A DNA stretch of 34,582 nucleotides from Acidobacteriaceae bacterium (GTDB lineage: Bacteria > Acidobacteriota > Terriglobia > Terriglobales > Acidobacteriaceae): positions 1 to 34,582 of the forward strand of contig PNAR01000330.1 in the NCBI GenBank assembly GCA_003169715.1. The letters are read 5' to 3'. Position 1 is the first letter of the stretch. Each line of letters starts with the position of its first letter. Below are positions 34,446 through 34,582 of the stretch, piece after piece. Below the pieces are notes generated by a model that was not told the DNA's origin, ran no database searches, and saw only the letters and a program-made list of their open reading frames with translations. A program made the translations under genes and the position numbers.

Positions 34446-34560
34446 TCAGCAATCCGCCGTTTTTCCCCGTATCGTTCTTGACGATAAGATACTCCTCCGT
34501 CTACTATCGGCACGATTCGGTCGTGGCCCGGTATGCGAATTCCGGTTTCAATCTGAGGGG

Positions 34561-34582
34561 TCATCCTGAGCTTGCGAAGGAT
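34561..34582. repeat. Truncated copy of the tcatcctgagc...gcgaaggat repeat
   Basis: tcatcctgagcttgcgaaggat matches the outer arms of the 17963-18062 element; runs off the window. Confidence 0.7.

Noticed and set aside
1-34582. tRNA or rRNA genes
   Set aside because: None recognised by eye on either strand; a tRNAscan/Infernal run would be needed to exclude them formally.

Overview
This is bacterial chromosomal DNA. Gene content and repeat types suggest Acidobacteriota, but that is inference. Three blocks stand out. (1) Positions 1-6.87 kb are an accessory, defence-like region: a RES-type toxin with a DUF2384/Xre-like antitoxin, a DUF3800 gene convergent with a SEC-C/PD-(D/E)XK-like gene and flanked by about 60-bp direct repeats, and a small PDDEXK_5-like endonuclease with a terminator-like hairpin in its leader. 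(2) Positions 6.87-20.4 kb are mostly housekeeping or cell-envelope genes: PP2C phosphatase, APC permease, OmpL-like porin, CDF-like protein, SLT transglycosylase, AMIN-amidase, DUF6599-like protein, RecX, a receiver-like protein, TonB and HIT. An orphan promoter/terminator unit at about 17.2 kb looks like a small RNA gene. (3) Positions 20.47-29.14 kb are a tightly packed minus-strand respiratory cluster. Its order is fused mono-haem cytochrome/outer-membrane beta-barrel (Cyc2-like), di-haem cytochrome c, cupredoxin-like protein, coxB, coxA, two coxC-type genes, a coxD/IV-type gene, a small CxxC membrane protein, and heme O synthase. This order closely resembles the cyc2-cyc1-acoP-coxBACD core of the Acidithiobacillus ferrooxidans rus operon. 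I consider this the most exciting system in the window: a candidate outer-membrane-to-aa3-oxidase electron-uptake or Fe(II)-oxidation module. A TetR gene lies just upstream, and a sigma70-like promoter overlaps a perfect palindrome. Several palindromic intergenic repeat families with conserved cores and divergent stems are also present. Nothing was searched against databases; all family names come from reading the translations.
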